Shown here: positions 28,293 to 36,093 of the stretch, one piece after another | Layout of the letters: each line of letters opens with the position of its first letter | Numbering within the stretch: the first letter of the stretch is position 1 | Assembly: GCA_963812335.1 (NCBI GenBank) | Contig: CAWEUU010000005.1 | Location: forward strand, 186,001-250,000 | Reading direction: 5' to 3' | Length of the DNA stretch: 64,000 nucleotides | Source of the DNA: VRUE01 sp963812335 | GTDB taxonomy: Bacteria; Actinomycetota; Thermoleophilia; Solirubrobacterales; 70-9 | The notes under the pieces: generated by a model | Databases searched by the model: none | Seen by the model: only the letters and a program-made list of their open reading frames with translations | What the model was told of the DNA's origin: nothing | Translations under genes and position numbers: made by a program

Positions 28293-29834
28293 ATGCTCAG
28301 GATTCGCCCATCGATTCGAAGGCAGCTGGGCTCGGGTGCGGCGGTGACCGTCGCTCTCCTCGCATCATCCGTCGTCGCGGTGACCGCGCCGGAGCCGGCA
28401 GGCGCCACATACCCGGGCGCCTCGAACGGCGAGATCTCTTTCGTCAGCGACCGCGATCCGCTCTTCTCGGCCGGCGGACGGGCCGCCCTCTTTCGCGATC
28501 AGGTCTTCGTGATGGGGCCTGACGGGCAGAACCCGACCAACCTCTCGACCAGCTCTGAAGACCACAGCGACCCCTCCTTCTCGGCGGACGGTCGGCTGAT
28601 CGCCTTCGCCGGGCTACGCGACGCCGGCGGCGAGGGGGAAGGAGAAGAAGGCGCAGAGATCTATGTGATGAACGCGTACGGCACCGACAGGCGGCGGCTC
28701 ACCACGACCGCCGCCGAGGAGTCCGATCCGGCCTTCTCACCCGACGGCTCCCGGATCGCCTTCACCACCCTCGCCTACGGCGGCTTCCCCGGGATCGACC
28801 TGGTCAACAGCGATGGCAGCGGCCACACTCACCTGCTCCAGGGATCCGCGGACGTCGATTACGGCAACCCCAGCTGGTCGCCCGACGGCTCGAGGATCGC
28901 CTTCGAACGCACTCAGTCCCACGGGTTTGAAACCCAGATCGATATCTGGGCGATTGACCTCGCCAGCGGCCAGCAGACGCGCCTGACCGACGGCTTCGAG
29001 CAGGAGTACGACCCCGACTTCTCACCCGACGGCTCCCGCATCGCCTACGTCGTCGACCCGTTCATCGTCAGCCGGACGAAGCTGGTCAGCAATCCGGATA
29101 TCTACGTGATGAACGCCGACGGCAGCGGCAAGACCAGGCTGACGACCGATCCCTGGGAGGACACCGACCCCGCCTTCTCGCCGGACGGCTCGATGATCGC
29201 GTTCACTCACCGCCACAATCAGGGCCCGGATCCTCACACGATCTCGAACTACCCGGGCGACATCTACGTGATGAACGCCGACGGCAGCGGCCAACGCAAC
29301 CTAACCGCCGGAGGTAGAACGGGGATCTTCGGGGAGGGGGAAGAGGACAGCGACAATCACAGTCCGAGCTGGCAGCCGGTCGGGCCGGACGCCGACCGCA
29401 TCCCGCCCTCTTTCGCCGGCACGATCTCCGTACCCCCGCGCCTGGTGATCTCCCCTCTGCCGACCCAGCCGGTGATCTCCGCCCGGCGCCCCCACCGCGG
29501 CGTGGCGATCCGCTTCCGGCTCTCCGAGCGGGCCAGCGCAAAGCTCGCAGTCGAGCGGCTCGTGCGCGGCAGAAGGGTGAAGCGTGGCAGCCGCACGGTC
29601 TGCCGCGGGGCGCGGAAGAAAGCCCCACGCCGCACCCGCTGCAGGCAATGGAAGCTGCAGGGATGGATCGTCCGCAATAGCAGGCGAGGGCGCAACAGCG
29701 TCCGCTTCAGCGGCCGCATCGGCCGCCGAGCGCTCAAGGCCGGCGGGCCATACCGGATCCGGGCCGGGGCGGTCGATCGCGTCGCGAACCCGGCGCGCCA
29801 GAAGCAGAGCCGGCGATTCCGGGTTGTCAGGTAG
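28293..29834 (+). CDS. Secreted TolB-like PD40 beta-propeller protein
   Basis: The 513-residue product follows a strong AGGAGGAG ribosome site. It has a signal peptide (about 1-38) and at least five PD40 repeats, seen as DPAFSPDGSRIAFTT, NPSWSPDGSRIAFER, DPDFSPDGSRIAYVV and DPAFSPDGSMIAFTH, with linker YVMNADGSGKTRLT. The C-terminal 110 residues are Arg-rich with several Cys (RTVCRGARKK, RRTRCRQWKL), a tail type common on secreted proteins of Solirubrobacterales-like bacteria. Binding role outside the cell is likely; partner unknown. Confidence 0.88.
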   Translation: MLRIRPSIRRQLGSGAAVTVALLASSVVAVTAPEPAGATYPGASNGEISFVSDRDPLFSAGGRAALFRDQVFVMGPDGQNPTNLSTSSEDHSDPSFSADGRLIAFAGLRDAGGEGEGEEGAEIYVMNAYGTDRRRLTTTAAEESDPAFSPDGSRIAFTTLAYGGFPGIDLVNSDGSGHTHLLQGSADVDYGNPSWSPDGSRIAFERTQSHGFETQIDIWAIDLASGQQTRLTDGFEQEYDPDFSPDGSRIAYVVDPFIVSRTKLVSNPDIYVMNADGSGKTRLTTDPWEDTDPAFSPDGSMIAFTHRHNQGPDPHTISNYPGDIYVMNADGSGQRNLTAGGRTGIFGEGEEDSDNHSPSWQPVGPDADRIPPSFAGTISVPPRLVISPLPTQPVISARRPHRGVAIRFRLSERASAKLAVERLVRGRRVKRGSRTVCRGARKKAPRRTRCRQWKLQGWIVRNSRRGRNSVRFSGRIGRRALKAGGPYRIRAGAVDRVANPARQKQSRRFRVVR

Positions 29835-29963
29835 AGAGGTCCGAATCCGACCGTAGTGGAGTGCTTGCGGGCGCGTGCTGGTCGCCGGCGAGTGGAACTT
29901 CACCAGATCGACTCGGCGGTCCTAGTCCTGTCGCATAGCCGCCGCAATCACGCGCGCCACCCT

Positions 29964-29978
29964 CGGTCTTTCAAGCCG
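29964..29978 (+). other. tRNA-Glu anticodon-arm fragment (possible attachment-site remnant)
   Basis: CGGTCTTTCAAGCCG is identical to bases 26670-26684 of the tRNA-Glu gene 3.3 kb upstream, and similarity continues a few bases further (AGGCCG versus AGGTCG after one mismatch). No acceptor, D- or T-arm is present here. It may be a remnant left by recombination at the tRNA, or chance. Confidence 0.4.
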
Positions 29979-30321
29979 AAGGCCGTGCAGCTGGATCGGC
30001 ACTTGCCGACGGCCGCGGGAGGTACGCGCAGGCGACGGCGAAGATCGCGACGGCTGCGATCACGCCGAGCCAGTGCAGTCCGATCAGTACGAAGAGGAAG
30101 CTCGGGATCCCGGCAAGCACCGCTCGGATCAGGACTTGGGGCTCGGGGAGGCGGACTATGCGGGCGGTCAGCCAGGCGCAGGCGAGCCAGGCCAGGGGGC
30201 CGGTGAGCCAGCCCCAGGTCTCGAAGAAGCTGTGCGGGAGGATGACGCCGAGCAGGAGGGAGAGCAGGGCCACGGCGAGGACCTGCACGAGCGCTACGCG
30301 CCAGAGGATTCCGGTGTCCAC
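29971..30321 (-). CDS. Small membrane protein of unknown function
   Basis: The 116-residue product has about three to four hydrophobic helices (LVQVLAVALLSLLLGVILP, GPLAWLACAWLTARI, GIPSFLFVLIGLHWLGVIAA, AVAIFAVACAYL) and a short polar tail. No family is recognised. It is isolated, with a pseudogene remnant upstream and the tRNA-like fragment at its 3' end. Confidence 0.6.
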   Translation of the reverse strand: MDTGILWRVALVQVLAVALLSLLLGVILPHSFFETWGWLTGPLAWLACAWLTARIVRLPEPQVLIRAVLAGIPSFLFVLIGLHWLGVIAAVAIFAVACAYLPRPSASADPAARPSA

Positions 30322-30418
30322 GACACGATTCTCTCAGCATGAGAGGCGGTTGCGATCAGGGGCGGCCGATAGCGTATTGGCGCCCGCCGGAACTTCGAAT
30401 CCTCGAAGGAGAAAGCCT

Positions 30419-30568
30419 TGCCCGCACAGCCGCGGCAACGTCTGGGCGACCAACAACTGGAAGAACGCGCCGATCCAGACCAACCCCGGCGGCTACCAGA
30501 TCGTCGCCTACCTCGGCGTCGCGGCACCGGTCAAGACGCCGCTGATCGGGGCGCCGGAGCAGCCGTAG
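30419..30568 (+). pseudogene. C-terminal remnant of a secreted NHL-repeat protein
   Basis: The frame ending at 30568 reads GNVWATNNWKNAPIQTNPGG followed by YQIVAYLGVAAPVKTPLIG and APEQP. This looks like the closing blade and tail of secreted NHL/SMP-30-like propeller proteins. Only about 45 residues are recognisable. Upstream, the frame becomes Arg-rich and unlike a protein, and no start or signal peptide is present. Confidence 0.6.
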
Positions 30569-30577
30569 GCAGCCGGC

Positions 30578-31066
30578 TCAGCCCAGCGGCCGGTATTCGC
30601 CGCCGTGGAAGACGAGCGGGTCGCCCTCGCTCGTCTCCAGGGCGGTGACCTCGCCGGTGACGATCACGTGGTCGCCGCCGGCGATCACGTCGCGCAGGTC
30701 GCAGGCGACGAAGGCGAGGGCGTCGTCGATCATCGGGACGCCGTCGTGCTCGGACCAGGGGATGCCCTCCCACTTCTCGGCCGGCGGGGCCTTGGTCGCG
30801 AAGGAGCGGGCGATCGCCTCCTGGCCGGCGTGCAGGACGCTGATCCCGAAGCGGTTGGCGGCCTGCACGGCGAGCAGGGTGCGCGAGCCGCGGTCGAGAC
30901 AGGCCAGCATCAGCATCGGCTCGATCGAGAGCGAGCTGACCGCGTTGGCCGTCGCGCCGGCCGGTCCCCCCGGTCCGGAGGCGGCGACGACGGTGACGCC
31001 GGTGGGCAGCATCCCGATCGCAGCGCGGAAAGCGGCGGGGTCTGGCCTTGAGCGGGCGTCGGACAT
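30578..31066 (-). CDS. Flavin reductase (DIM6/NTAB, HpaC-like) family protein
   Basis: The 162-residue split-barrel FMN-binding protein shows AAIGMLPTGVTVVAASG, NAVSSLSIEPMLMLACLDRG and NRFGISVLHAGQE, the typical flavin-reductase blocks, and ends GEYRPLG. It would reduce FMN/FAD with NAD(P)H for a monooxygenase partner, which is not encoded nearby. The ATG at 31066 was preferred over 31114, which would extend across the divergent start of the cytochrome gene. Confidence 0.88.
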   Translation of the reverse strand: MSDARSRPDPAAFRAAIGMLPTGVTVVAASGPGGPAGATANAVSSLSIEPMLMLACLDRGSRTLLAVQAANRFGISVLHAGQEAIARSFATKAPPAEKWEGIPWSEHDGVPMIDDALAFVACDLRDVIAGGDHVIVTGEVTALETSEGDPLVFHGGEYRPLG

Positions 31067-31079
31067 CTCGGCTGGACAA

Positions 31080-31085
31080 TATGAT
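31080..31085 (+). promoter_or_regulatory. Putative -10 box of the lipoprotein cytochrome gene
   Basis: TATGAT lies nine bases before the GTG at 31095, placing the transcript start close to the start codon. The 28-base gap to the divergent flavin reductase ATG must hold both control regions. Confidence 0.4.
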
Positions 31086-31094
31086 GCGCGCCGC

Positions 31095-31496
31095 GTGCGA
31101 CCAGTACTCGCCATAGCAGCGGCCCTAGCGGCCGCGCTCGCCCTCGGCGCCTGCGGATTCGGCGAGGAAGGCCTCGAGGTATCCCAGGACGACCCCGACT
31201 ACAACGGGGCCGTGCTCTTCGCGACCCACTGCAGCGGCTGCCACACGCTCAGCGCGGCCGGTACGCAGGGAAGCGGGAACCGCAGCGTGCGCACGCAGGG
31301 TCCGAACCTCGACCAGCGAACCGAGACCTACGACGATGCGCTCTTCGCGATCCAGAACGGCGGCTTCTCCGGGGCGATCATGCCGCAGAACATCGTCGTC
31401 GGCGACGAGGCCAAGGCCCTGGCCCGGTTCGTCGCCGAATACTCCGGCAGCGAAGCCGGGGAACCGCCCCGCCCCGGCGGCAACTCCTCGCCCTAA
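31095..31496 (+). CDS. Lipoprotein c-type cytochrome
   Basis: The 133-residue product has a lipoprotein signal (VLAIAAALAAALALGAC, lipobox LGAC), then a cytochrome c domain with CSGCH and a distal Met in FSGAIMPQNIV. It would carry electrons on the outer face of the membrane. GTG 31095 was chosen because it starts the signal peptide. serS follows after 12 bases with its own ribosome site AGGAGG. Confidence 0.88.
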   Translation: MRPVLAIAAALAAALALGACGFGEEGLEVSQDDPDYNGAVLFATHCSGCHTLSAAGTQGSGNRSVRTQGPNLDQRTETYDDALFAIQNGGFSGAIMPQNIVVGDEAKALARFVAEYSGSEAGEPPRPGGNSSP

Positions 31497-31508
31497 CCAG
31501 GAGGCCCG

Positions 31509-32780
31509 ATGCTCGACCTGAAGCTGATCCGCTCCGACACCGAGCGGGTCAAGCAGGCGTTGGCCCGCCGCGGCGCCGCAGAGCAGGTCGACGCGCTGCT
31601 CGCGCTCGACGCCCGCCGGCGCGAGCTACTGCCCGAGATTGAGGGCGCCCAGGCGGAGCGCAAGACGCTCTCCAAGCAGATCGGGGAGGCCAAGCAGCGC
31701 GGCGAGGACGCGGCCGGGCCGATCGAGCAGGTTGCTGAGCTGAAGCGGCGGATCGAGACCGGCAAGGCCGAGCTGGAGAGGGTCGAGGCGGAGCTGGAGC
31801 GGCTCGCCGCGACGCTGCCCAACCTGCCCGATCCCGACGCCGCCGACGGGATGACCGAGGAGGACGCGGTCGTCGTGCGCGAGGTCGGCAAGCGGCCGAG
31901 CTTCACCTTCGAGCCGCGCGACCACCTCGAGCTCGGCACCGAGCTCGGCCTGATCGACATGGAGTCGGGCGCGCAGCTCTCGGGCTCGCGCTTTGCCTAC
32001 CTCAAGGGCGATCTGGTGCTGCTCGAGCTGGCCCTGGTCCGCTTCGCGCTCGACCTCGTCCGCGGCGAGGGCCACGAGCCGGTCGTGCCGCCGGTGCTTG
32101 TCCGCGAGGAGGCGCTCTACGGCACCGGCTTCCTGCCCGGCGACCGCGACCAGATCTACGAAATCCCCAAGGACGAGCTTTTCCTCGTCGGCACCTCCGA
32201 GGTCGCGCTCGCCGGCCTACACGCCGACGAGATCCTCGACGCTGGGCGGCTGCCGCTGCGCTACGCCGGCTTCTCTCCCTGCTTCCGCCGCGAGGCCGGC
32301 GCCGCCGGCCGCGACACGCGCGGCATCTTCCGCGTCCACCAGTTCGACAAGGTCGAGTTGTTCTCGTTCGTCGAGCCCTCCGAATCGGCGGCCGAGCACG
32401 AGCGGCTGCTGGCGATCGAGGAGCGCATCCTCGGCGAGCTGGAGATCCCCTACCGCGTGGTCAACGTCGCCGCCGGCGACCTCGGCGCCCCGGCGGCGAA
32501 GAAGTACGACTGCGAGGCGTGGATCCCCAGCCAGGAGCGCTACCGCGAGCTGACCTCATGCTCGAACACGACCGATTTCCAGGCGCGACGCCTCAATTGT
32601 AGGTATCGGCCTGCCGATAACGAAGCTGCGCAGGTGGCCCACACCCTGAACGGGACGGCTGTAGCCGTCGGACGCACGATGATCGCTCTGATCGAGAACA
32701 GACAAGACGAAGACGGCGGGTTCACGCTACCCAATATTCTGTACGACTATGGGTGCCCTGAAAGGATCGGCCCGGGTTGA
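31509..32780 (+). CDS. serS: Seryl-tRNA synthetase
   Basis: The 423-residue class II enzyme has the N-terminal antiparallel coiled coil that grips the tRNA (about 25-100) and the catalytic core with VGTSEVALAGLHADEIL, motif 2 (RYAGFSPCFRREAGAAGRDT, then RGIFRVHQF) and motif 3 (NGTAVAVGRTMIALIE). The ATG at 31509 follows AGGAGG. The stop overlaps the TTG of the response regulator gene (TTGA), implying coupled translation of two unrelated products. Confidence 0.97.
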   Translation: MLDLKLIRSDTERVKQALARRGAAEQVDALLALDARRRELLPEIEGAQAERKTLSKQIGEAKQRGEDAAGPIEQVAELKRRIETGKAELERVEAELERLAATLPNLPDPDAADGMTEEDAVVVREVGKRPSFTFEPRDHLELGTELGLIDMESGAQLSGSRFAYLKGDLVLLELALVRFALDLVRGEGHEPVVPPVLVREEALYGTGFLPGDRDQIYEIPKDELFLVGTSEVALAGLHADEILDAGRLPLRYAGFSPCFRREAGAAGRDTRGIFRVHQFDKVELFSFVEPSESAAEHERLLAIEERILGELEIPYRVVNVAAGDLGAPAAKKYDCEAWIPSQERYRELTSCSNTTDFQARRLNCRYRPADNEAAQVAHTLNGTAVAVGRTMIALIENRQDEDGGFTLPNILYDYGCPERIGPG

Positions 32781-33430
32781 GCACCTCCGTCCGCGACGCT
32801 AAGCGGGTCGTCCTCTGCGACGACCACGAGATCGTCCGCGACGCGATCAAATCGCGCATGGCCGACTCGACGACGCTGCAGATCGTCGGCGAGGCGGCGA
32901 ACGGGCGCGACGTCGTCGACGTGGTCAAGGAGCTCGAACCCGACGTGTTGATCATCGACGTCGAGCTGCCCAAGCGGGACGGGATCGAGGCGACCAAGGA
33001 CGTGCTCAAAGCGCGACCGCGGACCAAGGTGATCGTCTTCACCGCGCACGCCCAGCCCGACCTGCTGGCGCTCGCTCTGCGGGCCGGCGCCTCCGGCTAC
33101 GTGCTCAAGTCGGCGCCTGCCGAGGACATCGCCCGCGCGGTCAAGGCGGTGACCGGCGGCGGCACCTTCCTCGGCGGCGATTTCGCCGGCGGCAAGCCGT
33201 CGGAGGTTGAGAAGCTGCTGCTGCTCTCACCGCGCGAGCGGCAGATCCTTGAGCTGCTCGCCGAGGGCCTGCGGGTGAAAGAGATCGCGGAGCGGCTCGA
33301 CCTCAGCCCGGCGACCGTGCACACGCACGTGCGCAACGCGATCGCCAAGCTCGAGGTCGACACGCGGACCGAGGCCGTCGCGCTGGCCGTGCGCTTCAGC
33401 TACCTCGGCGCCGGCGGCGGCGTCAAGTGA
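32777..33430 (+). CDS. NarL/FixJ-type response regulator
   Basis: The 217-residue protein has a receiver domain with the acidic pair CDDHE, phospho-acceptor D61 (VLIIDVELPK), T89 and K111 (YVLKS), and a LuxR-type HTH (LSPRERQILELLAEGLRVKE, LDLSPATVHTHVRNAI). It would be a DNA-binding transcription factor activated by a histidine kinase encoded elsewhere. It follows serS with a 4-base overlap. Confidence 0.92.
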   Translation: MSTSVRDAKRVVLCDDHEIVRDAIKSRMADSTTLQIVGEAANGRDVVDVVKELEPDVLIIDVELPKRDGIEATKDVLKARPRTKVIVFTAHAQPDLLALALRAGASGYVLKSAPAEDIARAVKAVTGGGTFLGGDFAGGKPSEVEKLLLLSPRERQILELLAEGLRVKEIAERLDLSPATVHTHVRNAIAKLEVDTRTEAVALAVRFSYLGAGGGVK

Positions 33431-33435
33431 ACAAC

Positions 33436-33510
33436 TCCGCCTCCTCTGCTTCCGCCAGAGCCTGAAGAATCAGATATGGACAGGCTCTGGCTCCCGCGTC
33501 CGGGGGCGGC
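33436..33510. repeat. Palindromic repeat element, copy 5, between convergent genes
   Basis: The stem CCAGAGCCTG (33455-33464) pairs perfectly with 33481-33490 around the conserved loop AAGAATCAGATATGGA. The flanks match the clpB copy (CTGCTTCCGC side, and CTCCCGCGTCCGGGGGCGGC). It begins 6 bases after the regulator stop and ends 4 bases before the msrB stop, so it fills the whole gap and may also act as a terminator on both strands. Confidence 0.75.
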
Positions 33511-33513
33511 TCG

Positions 33514-33897
33514 CTACTCGTCGAAGGTCAGCGCGCAGCCGTTGATGCAGTAGCGCTTGCCGCCCTGCTCCGCTGGGCCGTCGTCGAAGACGTGCCCGAG
33601 GTGGGCGTCGCAGTGCTTGCAGACGACCTCGGTGCGGCGCATCATCAGGCCGTTGTCGGGCCGCAACTCGACGTGCTCGAGGTTGGCGGGCTCGGTGAAG
33701 CTGGGCCAGCCGGTGCCGGAGTCGAACTTGGCGTCCGAGGAGAAGAGCTCGGTCCCGCAGCAGACGCAGCGGAACATGCCCTCACGCTTCTCGTCCAGGT
33801 GGGGGCCGGTGAACGGCCGCTCGGTGCCGGCGTTGCGGGTGACCTCGTACTGCTCCGGCGTCAGCTCCTCACGCCAGTGCTGGTCGGGTTTCTTCAT
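33514..33897 (-). CDS. msrB: Peptide-methionine (R)-S-oxide reductase
   Basis: The 127-residue enzyme reduces methionine-R-sulfoxide in proteins. Seen: YEVTRNAGTERPFTG, the zinc Cys pairs (CVCCG and CKHCD), SGTGWPSF, and the active-site RYCINGCALTF. The length is normal. It is divergent from the thioesterase gene across a large inverted repeat. Confidence 0.96.
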   Translation of the reverse strand: MKKPDQHWREELTPEQYEVTRNAGTERPFTGPHLDEKREGMFRCVCCGTELFSSDAKFDSGTGWPSFTEPANLEHVELRPDNGLMMRRTEVVCKHCDAHLGHVFDDGPAEQGGKRYCINGCALTFDE

Positions 33898-33912
33898 GGA
33901 CTAAGCGTAGAG

Positions 33913-34038
33913 GGCGCCGGGTGTCGCCCCGTCGGTGCCTAAATCCGCCTTCGGCGGATTAATGGAGTGCCGCTTCGCGGCTGAGGGTCACTCTGCGGAG
34001 CCGCTTCGCGAGGCACCGACGGGGCGACCCCCGGCGCC
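33913..34038. repeat. Large inverted repeat with internal hairpins (divergent region)
   Basis: Arms 33913-33940 and 34011-34038 are 28 bp and complementary at 27 positions. The 70-bp interior holds an 8-bp hairpin (33942-33960, AATCCGCC with GGCGGATT) and another (GCCGC/GCGGC at 33969-33981). It lies between the divergent msrB and thioesterase starts. No coding frame or transposase is present. Confidence 0.75.
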
Positions 34039-34079
34039 TCAGGCCCCAGCACCGCTCCGCCTCATAGGATTCCGCCACG

Positions 34080-34868
34080 ATGCCCGAGGCCTTTTACGAA
34101 CATGCTGGCGATGGGTTCTTGGCCACGGAGCTGACCAGGGGCCCTTGGGACCCGGGGGCTCAGCATGCTGGGCCGCCGGCGGGGTTGCTGGGCAGGGAGA
34201 TCGAGCTGGTCGAGGGCGGTGAGGGATTTCAGATTGCGCGGATCACCTTTGAGATCCTCAGGCCGGTGCCGATCGGGGCGGTGAGCGTTGAGGCTGAGGT
34301 GGTGCGGCCGGGGCGGTCGGTGCAGATGATCGAGGGGGCGCTGCGGGGGGAGGACGGGACGGAGTTGATGAGGGCGCGGGCCTGGCGGATCCGGGAGGTT
34401 GAGATTGAGATTCCAGAGGACGTCGAGACGACGCCGGCCGCGCCTCCCGGTCCGGAGCAGGGGGGCAAGCCGGAGTTCTTCAGCACGGGGCAGTCGGTCG
34501 GCTACCACACGGCGATGGAGTGGCGGTCGGTCGGCGGTGGGTTTCGGGAGTCGGGGCCGGCGACGGTGTGGATGAGAATGGACTGCCAGCTCGTCGCCGG
34601 TGAGGAGCCGACGCCGTTGCAGCGCACCCTCGTCGCCGCCGACGTCGGCAATGGGATCAGCGCCGTGCTGGACTGGCGCCGTTTTCTCTTCATCAACGTC
34701 GACCTCAGCGTCCACCTCGAGCGCATGCCGGAGGGCGAGTGGGTCTGCGTCGACGCGGTCACGCTGCCGCAGCGCAACGGGATCGGCACCGCCGAGTCGG
34801 TCCTATCCGACGAGCGCGGCCGCATCGGCCGCGCCGCCCAGGCGCTGATGATCGCCGAACGCCCCTGA
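34080..34868 (+). CDS. Acyl-CoA thioesterase family protein (double hotdog)
   Basis: The 262-residue product has two hotdog-like halves: FEILRPVPIGAVSVEAEVVR and VQMIEGALRGEDGTELMRAR in the first, and AADVGNGISAVLDWRRFLFI with VDLSVHLERMPEGEWVCVDA in the second. This matches TesB-like or thioesterase-superfamily proteins of actinobacteria, expected to hydrolyse acyl-CoA. The actual substrate is unknown. Confidence 0.82.
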   Translation: MPEAFYEHAGDGFLATELTRGPWDPGAQHAGPPAGLLGREIELVEGGEGFQIARITFEILRPVPIGAVSVEAEVVRPGRSVQMIEGALRGEDGTELMRARAWRIREVEIEIPEDVETTPAAPPGPEQGGKPEFFSTGQSVGYHTAMEWRSVGGGFRESGPATVWMRMDCQLVAGEEPTPLQRTLVAADVGNGISAVLDWRRFLFINVDLSVHLERMPEGEWVCVDAVTLPQRNGIGTAESVLSDERGRIGRAAQALMIAERP

Positions 34869-34920
34869 AGGGGAGGTGCCTCAACTTGGGCACCCATAGT
34901 GGCCTCTAAATCGAGGCACG

Positions 34921-36093
34921 TCAGCGGGTGGCGAGCAGGGCGCGGCCGCGGGTGGAGATCGTGAGGACGATCATCGTCGCCGAGGCAAGGGCGACACAGG
35001 AGGCAAAGAGGAAGGCGCCCTCGTAGCTGCTGAGGGCGGCGGCGATCCCGGCAAGGGGGGCGCCGAAGCCGATCCCGGCGTCGAAGAAGGCGGTGAAGGT
35101 GCCGAGCGCCGCGCCGCGCCGCGTCTCCGCGACGCGGTCGACGACGATCAGCAGCAGCGCGGGGTAGAGCAGCGAGAAGGCGGCGCCCATCGCCATCGCA
35201 CCGGCGACTGCGACGGCGAGGCTATGGGCGACGCCGAGCGTCGCCAGGCCGGCGGCCTCGACCAGCGCGGCGCCGATCGCCACTCGCGCCGGCCCGATCC
35301 GGTCCGGCAGGTCGCCGGCGGCCAGTCGCGTCAGCACAACCATCGTCGCGAAGACGCCGAAGACGACAGCGCCGTGGCCCAGGCCGCGCTGGTCGAGGTG
35401 GAGGACGACAAAGGAAGCGACGGTCGCGTAGCCGAGCGAGCCCAGCGCCAACGCAGCCCCAGGTCGCACCGCCTCGCGCGCGATCAGCGGGTGGTGTTCG
35501 TCGACGCCCGGCTTGGGGTGGAAGGGGTCGGGGAGGCGGAGGGCGATCGCGGCGCCGACCAGCGGCGCCGCGCCGGCGAAGAGCCAGACCGCGGTGTAGC
35601 CGGAGGCGTGCAGGAGTAGCTCGCCGAGCAGCGGCCCGAGGCTGAGCCCGGCCCAGACCGAGAGCCCGTAGAGGCCGATGATCCGGCCGCGCCGTTCGGG
35701 CGGGGCGATGTCGACGATCCAGGCCGAGCCGGCGGTGAAGACCGTCCCCTCGCCGGCGCCGAGCAGCAGCCGGGCGCCGATCAGGCCCGGCACGCCGAGC
35801 GGCAGCAGGTAGAGGAAGCCGGCGGCCGCGACCAGGATCGAACCGAGCAGCACGGTCGGCTTGCGGCCGCGGTGGTCGGCGAGCCGGCCGGCGACGGGGC
35901 GCAGCAGCAGCCCGGTGACCGCGTAGGAGCCGACCACCACCCCGACGGCGATGTTGCCGGCGCCGAGCGGCCCGTCGACGTAGCGCGGCAGCACCGGCAG
36001 CACCGCGCCGACCGCGAGCAGGCCGGAGAAGGTGACGGCAAAGACCCCGGCGAAGGCGATCCCCGGACGGGCGACCGGCGCGTTCTCGGTCAT
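34921..36093 (-). CDS. MFS transporter
   Basis: The product of about 390 residues has twelve hydrophobic helices and the MFS loop 2-3 motif GRLADHRGRKP. Other features are GEGTVFTAGSAWIVD and RRGRIIGLYGLSVW. It most resembles drug/sugar efflux members. The ATG at 36093 overlaps the stop of the HAD phosphatase gene (ATGA), so they form an operon. The substrate is not evident. Confidence 0.9.
   Translation of the reverse strand: MTENAPVARPGIAFAGVFAVTFSGLLAVGAVLPVLPRYVDGPLGAGNIAVGVVVGSYAVTGLLLRPVAGRLADHRGRKPTVLLGSILVAAAGFLYLLPLGVPGLIGARLLLGAGEGTVFTAGSAWIVDIAPPERRGRIIGLYGLSVWAGLSLGPLLGELLLHASGYTAVWLFAGAAPLVGAAIALRLPDPFHPKPGVDEHHPLIAREAVRPGAALALGSLGYATVASFVVLHLDQRGLGHGAVVFGVFATMVVLTRLAAGDLPDRIGPARVAIGAALVEAAGLATLGVAHSLAVAVAGAMAMGAAFSLLYPALLLIVVDRVAETRRGAALGTFTAFFDAGIGFGAPLAGIAAALSSYEGAFLFASCVALASATMIVLTISTRGRALLATR

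Noticed and set aside
26716..30568. Prophage or integrative element
   Set aside because: No integrase, transposase, phage or conjugation gene is present; only a 15-bp tRNA fragment supports the idea.
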